Shown in pieces: positions 1-7,993 of a stretch of 12,780 nt of DNA (the stretch's first letter is position 1; each line of letters opens with the position of its first letter). Both the position numbers and the translations under genes were made by a program. This stretch comes from Clostridiales bacterium. Its GTDB lineage: Bacteria > Bacillota > Clostridia > Peptostreptococcales > Anaerovoracaceae. The notes below the pieces were generated by a model. That model saw nothing but the letters and a program-made list of their open reading frames with translations, was not told the origin of the DNA and did not search any database. The stretch is taken from positions 1 to 12,780 of the forward strand of contig WRFF01000037.1 of the NCBI GenBank assembly GCA_009778945.1, read 5' to 3'.

Positions 1-777
1 ACCGTCGTGGCCGTAAAGCACGCGAATCCCTGCGGCGTCGGCTGCGGCGCGGACATCTGCGAAGCCTATCTGAAAGCGTACGAGGCGGATCCCGTCTCGA
101 TCTACGGAGGCATCCTCGCGGCCAACCTTCCGATCGACGCGCGCACGGCGTCCGAGATTGGCAAAATCTTTGTTGAGATCGTGATCGCGCCGGGTTTTGA
201 GGAGGATGCGCTTTCGATCCTTGCGGCCAAGAAAAATATCCGCTTGCTCCGGCTCCCGCAGATGGACCGCCCGGCGCCGGCGGGCGCGCTTGACATCAAG
301 AAAGTTGACGGCGGGCTCCTGGTTCAGGACGCCGATGCGGCGCTTTTTGAAGAAAGCGCGCCCGGGCTGGAGTTTCAAATCGTGACGAAGGCGCAGCCCA
401 CGCCTTCGGAGCTTTGCGACATGGTCTTCGGCATGAAGGTTGTAAAGCATGTGAAATCCAATGCGATCGTGATCGCCAAAGACGGGATGACGCTCGGCGT
501 CGGGCCGGGGCAGACAAACCGGATCGGCGCGGCGCGCATTGCGATCCAAGGCCCCGATCTCGACGCGGAGGCGCGCGCGCTGCGCGACCTTCACGGCGCT
601 GTGATGGCATCGGACGCGTTCTTCCCGTTCGAGGACTGTGTGGAAGCGGCGGCGGCCGCAGGCGTCACGGCGATCATCCAACCCGGCGGTTCAATCCACG
701 ATGAGGATTCGATCCGGAAATGCGACGAATTGGGGATTGCGATGGTTTTCACCGGAGTGAGACATTTCAAGCATTAG
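1..777 (+). CDS. purH: PurH, C-terminal part (AICAR transformylase domain), 5'-truncated by window
   Basis: This is the C-terminal half of the bifunctional AICAR transformylase/IMP cyclohydrolase, which adds a formyl group from 10-formyl-THF to AICAR and closes the ring to IMP in the cytoplasm. The reading frame is open from base 1, so the gene starts upstream and 258 residues are visible. Family hallmarks are the catalytic KHANPCG segment (residues 6-12 of the visible part), SIYGGILAAN, KHVKSN (149-154) followed by GVGPGQTNR, the SDAFFPFED segment, IIQPGGS, and the typical C-terminal RHFKH. The inosinicase (IMP cyclohydrolase) domain would lie upstream of the window. purD follows after 30 bp on the same strand, as in many purine operons. 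The GTG at base 7 is an internal codon, not a start. Identification is secure. Confidence 0.97.
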   Translation, partial: TVVAVKHANPCGVGCGADICEAYLKAYEADPVSIYGGILAANLPIDARTASEIGKIFVEIVIAPGFEEDALSILAAKKNIRLLRLPQMDRPAPAGALDIKKVDGGLLVQDADAALFEESAPGLEFQIVTKAQPTPSELCDMVFGMKVVKHVKSNAIVIAKDGMTLGVGPGQTNRIGAARIAIQGPDLDAEARALRDLHGAVMASDAFFPFEDCVEAAAAAGVTAIIQPGGSIHDEDSIRKCDELGIAMVFTGVRHFKH

Positions 778-807
778 AAAATCCTGCGCATCGGAAAAGG
801 GAAGCAT

Positions 808-2076
808 ATGAGAGACATAAAAATATTATTGGTAGGAGGCGGCGGGCGCGAGCATGCGCTCGCGTGGAAACTTATGCAGAGCCCGCGTGTCTCCGAAATC
901 GTTTGCGCGCCGGGCAACGCGGGGATCGAATCGCTCGCCCGTTGTGTTCCTGTCGCCGCGGATGACATCGACGGGCTCTGTGCCCTCGCGCAAGCGGAAC
1001 GGCCGGGGCTCGCGGTCATCGGGCCAGAAGTCCCGCTCGCGCTCGGCCTTGCGGACAGGCTCTTCGCGCTCGGCGTCCCGGTCTTCGGGCCGAACGCGCA
1101 CTGCGCGCAGCTCGAAGCGAGCAAATCTTTCACGAAAGCTTTCCTTGCGCGCCATGGGATCCCGACGGCGGGCTACCGGGAGTATACGGACGCGGAAGCG
1201 CTGCGCAAGGACATCGGCGTCTTCGGCTTTCCGATGGTGCTGAAGGCGGACGGCCTTGCGGCGGGTAAGGGCGTGATTCTTGCGCAGGACACGGAAGAAG
1301 CGAAGCGGGCGGTTTCCGTACTTATGGAACAGCGCGCCTTCGGCGCGGCGGGCGAGCGCGTGGTCGTCGAGGAATTTTTGCGCGGCACGGAAGCGTCCGT
1401 GCTCTGTTTTGTAGACAAAGGCGCGATCGTTCCGATGGAGTCGGCGCAGGATTACAAGCGGATCTTCGACGGGGATGAGGGCCCGAACACGGGCGGTATG
1501 GGAACGTACTCCCCTTCGCTTTTATTTGACGAAGAGATGGAGCGGCGTGTGTGCGAGGAGATCCTCCTGCCGACACTTGCCGGTTTTCAAGCGGACGGGC
1601 TCGACTTTCACGGGGTGCTCTTTGTCGGTCTCATGCTGACGGCCGAAGGCCCGAAGGTGATCGAATTCAACAACCGTTTCGGCGATCCGGAGACGCAGTC
1701 GGTGCTGCCGCGCCTCAAGACGGATTTGCTGGATATACTGCTTGCGGTCTGCGAAGACCGGCTGGCGGAGACGGAGATCGAATGGGACAGGACGCTGCGC
1801 GCGGTTTGCGTGGTGATGGCGGCCGGGGGGTATCCGGGGGATTATTCGAAAGGCGACGTCATCGAGGGGCTTGACGCGGCGGCGGAAGACGCGCTCGTGT
1901 TCCACGCAGGCACAAAGCGGGACGGTGACGGCCGTATCGTCACGGCCGGCGGACGCGTGCTCGGCGTTACGGGGCTTGGGGCGACGCATGAAGAGGCGCG
2001 CGAAAAGGCGTATGCGGGCGTTTCGAAAATTCGTTTTTACGGTGCGCAGTTCCGGAAAGATATCGGGAAATTCTGA
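808..2076 (+). CDS. purD: Phosphoribosylamine-glycine ligase (GARS)
   Basis: GARS joins glycine to 5-phosphoribosylamine using ATP, the second step of de novo purine synthesis in the cytoplasm. The 422-residue length is normal. Motifs in order are the N-terminal GGGGREHA (residues 10-17), GPEVPL (72-77), the ATP-grasp loop KADGLAAGKGV (146-156), EEFLRGTEAS (188-197), DEGPNTGGMGTYSP (223-236) and the metal-binding FNNRFGDPETQ (287-297), then the C-terminal GARS domain. The ATG at 808 follows a purine-rich GGGAAG stretch close to the start, a weak Shine-Dalgarno, and the protein begins directly with the family's first beta strand (KILLVGGGGREHA). It lies 30 bp behind purH and is probably cotranscribed. 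No clear terminator hairpin follows its stop codon. Nothing looks broken. Confidence 0.97.
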   Translation: MRDIKILLVGGGGREHALAWKLMQSPRVSEIVCAPGNAGIESLARCVPVAADDIDGLCALAQAERPGLAVIGPEVPLALGLADRLFALGVPVFGPNAHCAQLEASKSFTKAFLARHGIPTAGYREYTDAEALRKDIGVFGFPMVLKADGLAAGKGVILAQDTEEAKRAVSVLMEQRAFGAAGERVVVEEFLRGTEASVLCFVDKGAIVPMESAQDYKRIFDGDEGPNTGGMGTYSPSLLFDEEMERRVCEEILLPTLAGFQADGLDFHGVLFVGLMLTAEGPKVIEFNNRFGDPETQSVLPRLKTDLLDILLAVCEDRLAETEIEWDRTLRAVCVVMAAGGYPGDYSKGDVIEGLDAAAEDALVFHAGTKRDGDGRIVTAGGRVLGVTGLGATHEEAREKAYAGVSKIRFYGAQFRKDIGKF

Positions 2077-2124
2077 TCAAAAATATGTACCGGAGATGTA
2101 ATCGGCATTTTCATAATGATAGTG

Positions 2125-2130
2125 TATACT
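2125..2130 (+). promoter_or_regulatory. -10-like TATACT just before the BIG2-protein start
   Basis: TATACT ends 8 nt before the ATG at 2139. No Shine-Dalgarno is evident in the gap (only GAAG), and no good -35 is seen 16-18 nt upstream. If used, transcription would begin at or within 1-2 nt of the start codon, giving a leaderless or nearly leaderless mRNA. Confidence 0.4.
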
Positions 2131-2138
2131 GAAGTGTT

Positions 2139-3290
2139 ATGAGAAGACATTCAAAAAGATTCAGAATACTTGTACTCGTGATCGTGATCGTCATCATCGC
2201 GGCGCTTGCGGGTACTTACGTGCTGTCTATTTCGACCAATATGCAGGGGGCAAACGCGTACGGCACAGAAGACATTTCCGGGGGGGGCGGAATGATGCCT
2301 GTCGATGCGAACGGAAACCCGATCGTCGATACGCCGGCTGCGACGCCGGATACGACGCCGAAGCTGCCATCGTTGCGAATCACGACCTCTCCGCCGTCGG
2401 CAATGGATGTCGGACAGACCGTCGATTTGACGTATGAACTGCTCAATATGCCGGCGGATACGACAGTTGTCTGGAGTTCGACCGACGCTTCCGTTGTGTC
2501 CGTCGATGAAGCCGGGACAGTGACGGCGGTAGCGCCGGGCACCGCGTGGATCGCCGTGGCCGCCGGCAGCCTCAAGGACGACGTGCCAGTCACCGTCAAT
2601 GAGCAAGCCGTGCAAAGCGTCGCGATCCGTATCGCCGAACTTGATACCTCGCAAGGGCAGACTTCTTTCGATATTAAAGTGGGCGATATTCTCCATTTGT
2701 CCGCCCAGGTTCAGCCGAAAGGCGCCAAGTTCAGCGGCGGATATAAATGGTCGCCGCTCAGCGATCCGGATGTTGCGGCTTTTGACGCGACTACGCGTGA
2801 GCTCACCGCAACCAAGGCAGGTGATACGGAGGTAACCGTTACGGCGGGAGATCAAAGCGCATCGGTCACTTTCCATATCACGCCGAATGAAAATCCGCTG
2901 ATTGCCTATATACAAAACATGCTGCCGTATATTCTGATCGTTGTGGCCGCAATTGTCGTCATCCTGATCGTGATTGCCGCGCTTCGGCGCGAGCAGCGTG
3001 CGCGGCGCCGGGAAGCGTCGCAGCGCCGTAAGATGCAGCGGGAACAAGCCGAACGGGCGCAGGCGGAGCGCATTGCCGCCGCGCAAGCAGCCGCGCAGAA
3101 TGGCCAAGGACAGGAGAATGGGGCTATCCCACCCGGCGGGCAGGGTGTCGGCGCGCCTACGCCATCGGATTCACGGGAAACTATTGTCTACGGATCGGGC
3201 GTCGGCGCAGCGCAGCAGTCGCGCAATTCGGATACAATTCGCCTGAAGGAAGAAGAGGAGCGTCCGCTTTCGCTTGATGATATCGATTGA
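2139..3290 (+). CDS. Membrane-anchored protein with two BIG2 (Ig-like) domains and a cytoplasmic tail
   Basis: The function is unknown and no gene symbol applies. The 383-residue protein begins with basic residues and a strong hydrophobic segment (about 10-30), either an uncleaved anchor or a signal sequence. After a glycine/proline-rich linker come two bacterial Ig-like (BIG2-type) regions: about 76-154, with the typical VVWSSTDASVVSVDEAGTVT pattern, and about 158-250, more divergent (YKWSPLSDPDVAAFD, LTATKAGDTEVTVTA). A second membrane helix (about 261-282) is followed by an Arg/Gln/Glu/Ala-rich, coiled-coil-like stretch (283-320) and a polar tail ending in acidic residues. The basic residues after helix 2 favour a cytoplasmic C-terminus, leaving the Ig domains outside. 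BIG2 domains are common in surface and cell-wall proteins. A run of eight G (2280-2287) lies near the 5' end. The start is chosen because the hydrophobic segment begins directly after it. Confidence 0.8.
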   Translation: MRRHSKRFRILVLVIVIVIIAALAGTYVLSISTNMQGANAYGTEDISGGGGMMPVDANGNPIVDTPAATPDTTPKLPSLRITTSPPSAMDVGQTVDLTYELLNMPADTTVVWSSTDASVVSVDEAGTVTAVAPGTAWIAVAAGSLKDDVPVTVNEQAVQSVAIRIAELDTSQGQTSFDIKVGDILHLSAQVQPKGAKFSGGYKWSPLSDPDVAAFDATTRELTATKAGDTEVTVTAGDQSASVTFHITPNENPLIAYIQNMLPYILIVVAAIVVILIVIAALRREQRARRREASQRRKMQREQAERAQAERIAAAQAAAQNGQGQENGAIPPGGQGVGAPTPSDSRETIVYGSGVGAAQQSRNSDTIRLKEEEERPLSLDDID

Positions 3291-3311
3291 TATTTTTATA
3301 TTATTTATAAT
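3274..3311 (+). promoter_or_regulatory. Candidate mscL promoter
   Basis: TTGATG (3274-3279) is followed after 17 nt by TATATT (3297-3302). A second -10-like TATAAT sits at 3306-3311 within a very AT-rich stretch. The -35 overlaps the end of the upstream coding region. This is a sequence pattern only, and read-through from the upstream gene is equally possible. Confidence 0.4.
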
Positions 3312-3329
3312 TAACAAAGAAGGAGAACT

Positions 3330-3764
3330 ATGACAGCACAGGAAATGAAAGATATGACAAAGAACGGCGCGAAGAAGACGCGGGGTTTTTTCGCGGAGTT
3401 TCGGGATTTTGCTATGAAGGGCAGTTTCATCGACATGGCCGTCGGCGTTGTTATCGGCATGGCGCTCAAGGGCATTGTGGACGCGCTCGTCAACGGGATA
3501 ATCATGCCGTTCGTCGGTATCTTTTTGGGCGGGGTCAACCTTTCCAACAAAGCGGTCGACCTCGGAGGCGGCAATATGCTGGCTTACGGGACGCTGATTC
3601 AGTCCGTCGTCAGCTTTGTCATCATCGCGTTTGTGATCTTCCTCATTATCAAGGCGATCGCGGCCCTGCGTCGCAAGCCGGAGCCCGAGGAAAAAGCGGC
3701 GCCGGCGCCGGAAGTCGAACTTCTCACGGAAATTCGGGATTTGCTGAAGGAGCAAAAGGCGTAG
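3330..3764 (+). CDS. mscL: Large-conductance mechanosensitive channel MscL
   Basis: MscL forms a pentameric membrane pore that opens under membrane tension and releases solutes during hypo-osmotic shock. The protein has 144 residues, within the family range. Visible features are the N-terminal amphipathic segment, the signature FRDFAMKGSFIDMAVGVVIG (about 25-44) at the cytoplasmic end of helix 1, TM1 (about 35-60) ending in NGIIMPFVG, a short extracellular loop with GGVNLSNKAVDLGGGN, TM2 (about 86-112), a Pro/Ala/Glu linker, and a C-terminal helix (LLTEIRDLLKEQ) that makes the cytoplasmic bundle. The loop is short, as in Gram-positive homologues. An AGGAG at 3321-3325 precedes the ATG by 4 nt and fixes the start. 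The gene converges with argF with only 27 bp between stops. Confidence 0.97.
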   Translation: MTAQEMKDMTKNGAKKTRGFFAEFRDFAMKGSFIDMAVGVVIGMALKGIVDALVNGIIMPFVGIFLGGVNLSNKAVDLGGGNMLAYGTLIQSVVSFVIIAFVIFLIIKAIAALRRKPEPEEKAAPAPEVELLTEIRDLLKEQKA

Positions 3765-3791
3765 AAAAACGCAGATTGAGCGGCGGCGCCC

Positions 3792-4781
3792 CTATGATAA
3801 TGTAGCCACCATCACGGCTTTGATCGTATGCAGGCGGTTCTCGGCTTCGTCGAAGACGACGGAACGGGGGCCGCTGAATACTTCTTCGGCGACTTCGCGG
3901 ATATCAAGCCCTCGCGCCATCTGCTCGCGCGCGAGTTTTGTCCCAAAATCGTGGAAGGCAGGCAGGCAGTGCAGAAAGAGCGCTTTCGGATTTCCGGTCT
4001 TCGCGAACATCTCTTCCGTCACGCGGTAGGGCGTGAGCAGTGCGACGCGTTCCGGAATCTTTTCCTCTTCCCCCATGGACGCCCAGATATCCGTATAAAT
4101 CACGTCGGCGCCCAACAACTGCGCTTCATCGTCGCCCCATTCAATCGACGCGCCGGTTTTGTCCGCGATGGCCTTCGCTCTCATGAGCGCCTCCGGATCG
4201 GGCGCGAGCGTCTTGGGGCCGTATGCCGCGAAACGCATTCCCATGACGGCGGCGCCGTACATCCATGCGTAAGTCATATTGTTTCGGATATCGCCCACAA
4301 AGACGACCTTGACGTCCTTCAGAGGCTTATCCAAATGTTCTTCGATCGTCATCAGATCGGAGAGTATCTGCGTCGGATGATCCTCGTCCGTTAGGCCGTT
4401 CCAAACAGGCACGCCCGAATAAACCGCGAGTTCCTCGACGATCTTTTGGCTGAAACCGCGGTATTCGATCCCGTCATAAAACCGCCCGAAAACTTTCGCG
4501 CTGTCCCGTACGCTTTCTTTTTTCCCGAACTGTGACGTGCCCGGCCCGACATAGGTGACGATCGCGCCCTCCTCGGCCGCGCCGAGTTCAAACGAAGAGC
4601 GCGTGCGCGTCGAAGTTTTTTCAAAAAGCAGCAGGATGTCCTTTCCCGCGAGCAAATTTCCGCGTACGCCTGCGCGCCGCTTCGTTTTCAGCTCCTTTGC
4701 GAGGTCGAGCAGATACCGGACCTCCTCCTCCGTAAAATCCGCGAGCGTCAGGAAACTGCGCCCTTTCAAATTGACTGACAT
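3792..4781 (-). CDS. argF: Ornithine carbamoyltransferase
   Basis: The enzyme makes citrulline from carbamoyl phosphate and ornithine in the cytoplasm, in the arginine pathway. Of two possible ATGs I choose the downstream one at 4781, because AAAGGAG (complement, ending near 4787) sits at proper spacing before it; the upstream ATG at 4799 would add only six residues and overlap that site. The product has 329 residues. Conserved motifs are the carbamoyl-phosphate loop STRTR (57-61), HPTQ (135-138), the ornithine-side DIWASMGEE (231-239) and HCLP (271-274). The C-terminus (SGPRSVVFDEAENRLHTIKAVMVATLS) is typical of the family. It stands alone, without other arginine genes, so the biosynthetic form (ArgF) and the catabolic form (ArcB) cannot be separated by context. 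It is divergent from hypB and convergent with mscL. Confidence 0.95.
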   Translation of the reverse strand: MSVNLKGRSFLTLADFTEEEVRYLLDLAKELKTKRRAGVRGNLLAGKDILLLFEKTSTRTRSSFELGAAEEGAIVTYVGPGTSQFGKKESVRDSAKVFGRFYDGIEYRGFSQKIVEELAVYSGVPVWNGLTDEDHPTQILSDLMTIEEHLDKPLKDVKVVFVGDIRNNMTYAWMYGAAVMGMRFAAYGPKTLAPDPEALMRAKAIADKTGASIEWGDDEAQLLGADVIYTDIWASMGEEEKIPERVALLTPYRVTEEMFAKTGNPKALFLHCLPAFHDFGTKLAREQMARGLDIREVAEEVFSGPRSVVFDEAENRLHTIKAVMVATLS

Positions 4782-4810
4782 AAATTCTCCTTTATTCATA
4801 GCAGATTTCT

Positions 4811-4839
4811 ATTCTATAACCTTCGGACAGCCAGGTCAA
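4811..4839 (-). promoter_or_regulatory. argF promoter
   Basis: On the minus strand TTGACC (4834-4839) is separated by exactly 17 nt from TAGAAT (4811-4816). This is a good sigma-70/sigma-A type promoter in the 81-bp gap shared with divergent hypB. It would give a leader of about 20-30 nt containing the AAAGGAG ribosome binding site. No arginine-repressor (ARG-box) palindrome stands out in the gap. Confidence 0.65.
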
Positions 4840-4847
4840 ACAAATGA

Positions 4848-4856
4848 TGATACAAT
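4848..4856 (+). promoter_or_regulatory. Extended -10 (TGATACAAT) just before hypB
   Basis: TGATACAAT matches an extended -10 (TGn followed by TACAAT at 4851-4856). It ends 6 nt before the hypB ATG at 4863, and no Shine-Dalgarno lies between. No convincing -35 is present at 16-18 nt. The expected transcription start would coincide with the start codon, implying a leaderless message. Confidence 0.45.
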
Positions 4857-4862
4857 GAATAC

Positions 4863-5579
4863 ATGCACGACACAAGAACTGTCTCCGTTATGGAGGATAT
4901 CCACGGCGCGAATGACCGCATCGCGGATCATATCCGGCACGAACTGACGCACCGCCGCGTTTTCGCCGTCAATGTGATGGGAGCGCCCGGCATCGGCAAG
5001 ACTACCGTGCTGACGCAGACCCTGCGGCGGCTCACGGCGCTCGCGCCTTGCGTCATTGAAGGCGATATCGAGAGCGATATCGACACGCAGACCCTGCGCG
5101 GCCTCGGTGTGCCGGCTTGGCAGATCAATACGTTCGGCGCTTGTCATTTGGATGCGCCGCTCGTCCAAAACGCGGTGCAGAATATGGATTTCGAACAAAT
5201 CCGGAGCGATCGGGCCGGCTGCCTGCTCTTCATCGAAAACGTCGGGAACCTGGTCTGTCCCGCCGAGTTTTCCATCGGTGAGCACGCGAAGCTGCTCATC
5301 TGTTCCGTTACGGAGGGCAGCGATAAACCGTACAAATACCCGCTTGCGTTCGAGCGTGCGGATTTCATCGTTTTGAACAAGACCGACCTTCTGCCCTATG
5401 TGGATTTTGACGAAGAATTTTTCATGAAAGGATTGCGCGCGCTGAACAGGGACGCGCCGCTTGTGCGCTGTTCGGGGAAAACCGGCGAGGGCTGGGGCGA
5501 GCTTGCGGCGCTTCTGGAACGTTTTGCGGAAGAGACGTTCGCGGCGCACGGGAGGCCCACACATACCGGACATGAATAA
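4863..5579 (+). CDS. hypB: Hydrogenase nickel-incorporation GTPase HypB
   Basis: HypB is a SIMIBI-class GTPase that works with HypA to insert nickel into the large subunit of [NiFe] hydrogenase. The 238-residue protein shows the P-loop GAPGIGKT (40-47), EGDIESDID (67-75), the metal site Cys94-His95 in GACHLDA, Cys132 in ENVGNLVCPA, the guanine-specificity NKTD (172-175) and a late SGKTGEG loop. The G-domain nickel/zinc ligands (Cys, His, Cys) are therefore all present. The N-terminal CxxCGC motif and the His-rich stretch of some homologues are absent; such short HypBs are known, for example in Helicobacter. The start at 4863 fits the family's N-terminal helix (MEDIHGANDRIA). The stop overlaps the hypF start, suggesting translational coupling. 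hypA is not in the window. Confidence 0.96.
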   Translation: MHDTRTVSVMEDIHGANDRIADHIRHELTHRRVFAVNVMGAPGIGKTTVLTQTLRRLTALAPCVIEGDIESDIDTQTLRGLGVPAWQINTFGACHLDAPLVQNAVQNMDFEQIRSDRAGCLLFIENVGNLVCPAEFSIGEHAKLLICSVTEGSDKPYKYPLAFERADFIVLNKTDLLPYVDFDEEFFMKGLRALNRDAPLVRCSGKTGEGWGELAALLERFAEETFAAHGRPTHTGHE

Positions 5580-7887
5580 CCATTCCGGCGGCGGGCTGCC
5601 GCGCACGGAGATCCTCACGATTCGCGGCATTGTGCAGGGCGTCGGTTTCCGGCCGACCGTCTGGCGCATTGCCTCGCGGCTTTCCATGCGCGGGCTTGTG
5701 CGCAATATGGGGGGCGTCGTGCAGATCATCGTTACCGATACGGAACCGCGCATCGAGGGGTTCATTGCAGAGATCCGCGCGGGGAAACCGCGCATGGCGC
5801 GTATTGACGCCGTTGAGCGCGAGGTCATCGGAGAGACGATCTTTCATGATTTTCAGATCGCGGAGAGCACGGCGCTGGAGGATGAGATCGCGGTGGTCCC
5901 TCCGGACATCGCCGTCTGCGACGACTGTCTGCGCGAGTTCCGCGACCCGGACGATCCCCGCTTCGGTTACGGATTTATCAGTTGCACAAACTGCGGCCCG
6001 CGCTACACGATCATGGAGCGTCTGCCTTACGACCGCGAAACGACGACGATGGCGGATTTTGAGCTGTGCCCGCTCTGCGGCGGCGAATACCGCAATCCCG
6101 CGACGCGGCGCTATCACGCGCAGACCGTTTCCTGCCATGACTGCGGCCCGCAGCCGCTATGGCGTGGGACAGAGGGGGACGGTGGTGTCATCGCGTTGAA
6201 GGGCGTAGGCGGGTATTATCTCGTCTGCGATGCGACGGACGCGGAAGCGGTGGCGAAGCTGCGCCGCATCAAACGCCGCGAGCAGAAACCGTTTGCTGTG
6301 ATGTTTTCTTCGCTTGAGGATGTGCGCGGCTATTGCCGCGTTTCCGCGGCGGAAGAGGGGCAGCTTCTGTCGCCGAGACGGCCGATCGTGCTGCTTGAAC
6401 ACCGTCCGGAGTTGGACGCCGGCACAAAACCGCTCGCGGCGGGCGTCTGCGGTACGAGCCGCTTTGTCGGCGCGTTTCTCCCTTCGTTTGCTTTACAATA
6501 CACCTTGCTTGAAGCGGCTCGCGCGCCGCTCGTCATGACGAGCGCAAACCTGAGCGATCTTCCGATCCTGACGGAGGACGCGCAGATGTTCGCGCTTATG
6601 GAGAAGGAGCCGGAGATCGCAGGCGCGCTCTGGCACAAACGCCGCATCGCGGCCGGGCTCGACGACTCGCTCGTGCGCGTCGTGGATGGCGACGCGCAGC
6701 TTCTGCGCCGCGCGAAAGGCTATGTGCCGACGCCGGTCTTTGTCCCCGCTTTGCGGACGCGGACAAAGGAGGATATGGTCTTTGCCGCAGGCGGGCATCT
6801 CAAATCCTGCTTCGCGCTTTCCAAGGGGGCGTATGTCTATCTGAGCCGGCATCTCGGCGATCTGGGCAGCCTCGAATCCGAAGCGCTCTACCGCGAAACC
6901 TTTGACCGGATGCGCGCTTTCAACCGGGTCGAGCCCGGCGGAGTCGTCTGCGACCTGCACCCCGCATATGATTCGACGCGCATCGCGGAAGAATACGCCG
7001 CGGCGCACGGGCTGCCGCTTCTGCGTGTGCAGCATCATCACGCGCATATCGCCTCGGTCATGGCGGAACACGGCCTCACAGGCCCGGTCATCGGCGTCTC
7101 GTTCGACGGCACCGGGTACGGGCCGGACGGTACGGTCTGGGGCGGCGAGATCCTCCTCTGCGAAGGGACTGCGTACGAACGGTTTTCCCATCTGCGCGAT
7201 ACGGAAATGCCCGGCGGCGACGAAGCGATGCGCGAAGGCTGGAAAGCCGCGCTGGCGCAGCTCGCGGCGGACACATCGCCAAAAGGGGACGGTTCATACG
7301 GCTCGGTTTTCGGCCCGGATTCTCGCATGCTTGGAGACAGGATCTTTGAGATCAATCTGGATGAGATTATTTCCTGGTTCAATACAAACGGAATCGCCGC
7401 GCAGTGGAACGGCCTCGGCGCGGAAACCGTCGCGCAAGCCCTGCGCGCAGGCGTGAACACCGTCCGCAGTTCGAGCATGGGGCGCCTCTTTGACGCTGCC
7501 TCCTCGCTTCTCGGCATCCGGCAGATCAGCCGCTATGAAGGCGAGGCCGCGATCGAACTCGAAAACGCGGCCTGGCGCGCGATGGAAGCGGAGCGCAGAA
7601 ACGCGGCGCCTGTCTGCCGCGATCGGCTTGCACTGGAATTTCACCGGAACGTCGCGCGCCAAATCCTCTCGGAATGCAAAGCGGCGCGCAAAGAGAAGCA
7701 AACCAACAAGGTCTGCCTCTCGGGCGGCGTCTTTCAAAACAAAATCCTGATCGAGGAAGCCCTGAGGCTTCTGCGTGCGGAGGCGTTCGAAACCTATATC
7801 AACGTGCATGTGCCGCCGAACGACGGCGGTCTCGCGCTCGGGCAGTGCTATCTCGGAATGCAGGCGTTTTTTATTGCATCTCGCTGA
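5572..7887 (+). CDS. hypF: Carbamoyltransferase HypF
   Basis: HypF converts carbamoyl phosphate to carbamoyl adenylate and transfers the carbamoyl group to the C-terminal cysteine of HypE, the first step in making the cyanide ligands of the [NiFe] centre. The frame is open further upstream, but the ATG at 5572 is chosen because the acylphosphatase domain begins right after it and the extension would lie entirely inside hypB; this gives 771 residues and an 8-bp overlap with hypB. Domains in order: acylphosphatase with GIVQGVGFRP (19-28); two zinc fingers with cysteines at 116, 119, 138, 141, 166, 169, 188 and 191 (C-X2-C-X18-C-X2-C twice, 24 residues apart); YrdC-like domain (about 205-390) with KGVGGYYLVCDA; and Kae1-like domain with QHHHAH (487-492), FDGTGYGPDG, LSGGVFQN (716-723) and DGGLALGQ (751-758). 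The ribosome site is weak (GGGAGG about 16 nt upstream). Confidence 0.97.
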   Translation: MNNHSGGGLPRTEILTIRGIVQGVGFRPTVWRIASRLSMRGLVRNMGGVVQIIVTDTEPRIEGFIAEIRAGKPRMARIDAVEREVIGETIFHDFQIAESTALEDEIAVVPPDIAVCDDCLREFRDPDDPRFGYGFISCTNCGPRYTIMERLPYDRETTTMADFELCPLCGGEYRNPATRRYHAQTVSCHDCGPQPLWRGTEGDGGVIALKGVGGYYLVCDATDAEAVAKLRRIKRREQKPFAVMFSSLEDVRGYCRVSAAEEGQLLSPRRPIVLLEHRPELDAGTKPLAAGVCGTSRFVGAFLPSFALQYTLLEAARAPLVMTSANLSDLPILTEDAQMFALMEKEPEIAGALWHKRRIAAGLDDSLVRVVDGDAQLLRRAKGYVPTPVFVPALRTRTKEDMVFAAGGHLKSCFALSKGAYVYLSRHLGDLGSLESEALYRETFDRMRAFNRVEPGGVVCDLHPAYDSTRIAEEYAAAHGLPLLRVQHHHAHIASVMAEHGLTGPVIGVSFDGTGYGPDGTVWGGEILLCEGTAYERFSHLRDTEMPGGDEAMREGWKAALAQLAADTSPKGDGSYGSVFGPDSRMLGDRIFEINLDEIISWFNTNGIAAQWNGLGAETVAQALRAGVNTVRSSSMGRLFDAASSLLGIRQISRYEGEAAIELENAAWRAMEAERRNAAPVCRDRLALEFHRNVARQILSECKAARKEKQTNKVCLSGGVFQNKILIEEALRLLRAEAFETYINVHVPPNDGGLALGQCYLGMQAFFIASR

Positions 7888-7898
7888 CCTATATATGC

Positions 7899-7925
7899 AA
7901 CTGCGTCAGCTTTCTGTGCAGTTTT
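7899..7925 (+). terminator. Candidate hypF terminator
   Basis: Twelve bases after the hypF stop, AACTGC (7899-7904) pairs with GCAGTT (7918-7923). An inner CAG/CTG pair closes a CTTT loop, and the stem runs into TTTT. It is short with a small internal loop, so a weak rho-independent terminator is likely but not certain. Confidence 0.45.
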
Positions 7926-7950
7926 CGCATTCGGTTTCTTTCGCTTTATT

Positions 7951-7993
7951 ATTACCTCGGCAATTTCTTCCTACTGTTAATTTCCGGGGTAAT
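7951..7993. repeat. Inverted repeat in the hypF/MFS convergent gap
   Basis: ATTACCTCGG (7951-7960) and CCGGGGTAAT (7984-7993) are inverted repeats with one mismatch, which is a G-U pair in plus-strand RNA. The loop is 23 nt and includes the MFS stop codon. It may add to transcription termination between the convergent genes; the long loop keeps confidence low. Confidence 0.3.

Noticed and set aside
2151..3107. Minus-strand open frame of 318 codons opposite the BIG2 gene
   Set aside because: The translation is rich in Arg/His/Asp with no recognisable domain. The plus-strand gene has clear membrane segments and Ig-like patterns.
3765..3791. Terminator between mscL and argF
   Set aside because: The 27-bp gap contains only GC-rich sequence without a stem followed by a T-run on either strand.
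4782..4799. Upstream argF start at 4799
   Set aside because: The AAAGGAG ribosome site lies between this ATG and the one at 4781, pointing to the latter.
5461..5571. N-terminal extension of hypF from 5461
   Set aside because: It would lie wholly inside hypB and adds an Arg-rich stretch before the acylphosphatase domain; the ATG at 5572 gives a normal HypF.
4836..5828. Minus-strand open frame of 330 codons opposite hypB and the start of hypF
   Set aside because: It lies antisense to hypB, whose motifs are complete. The translation is Arg/Pro-rich without domains; long antisense frames are expected in GC-rich codon-biased genes.
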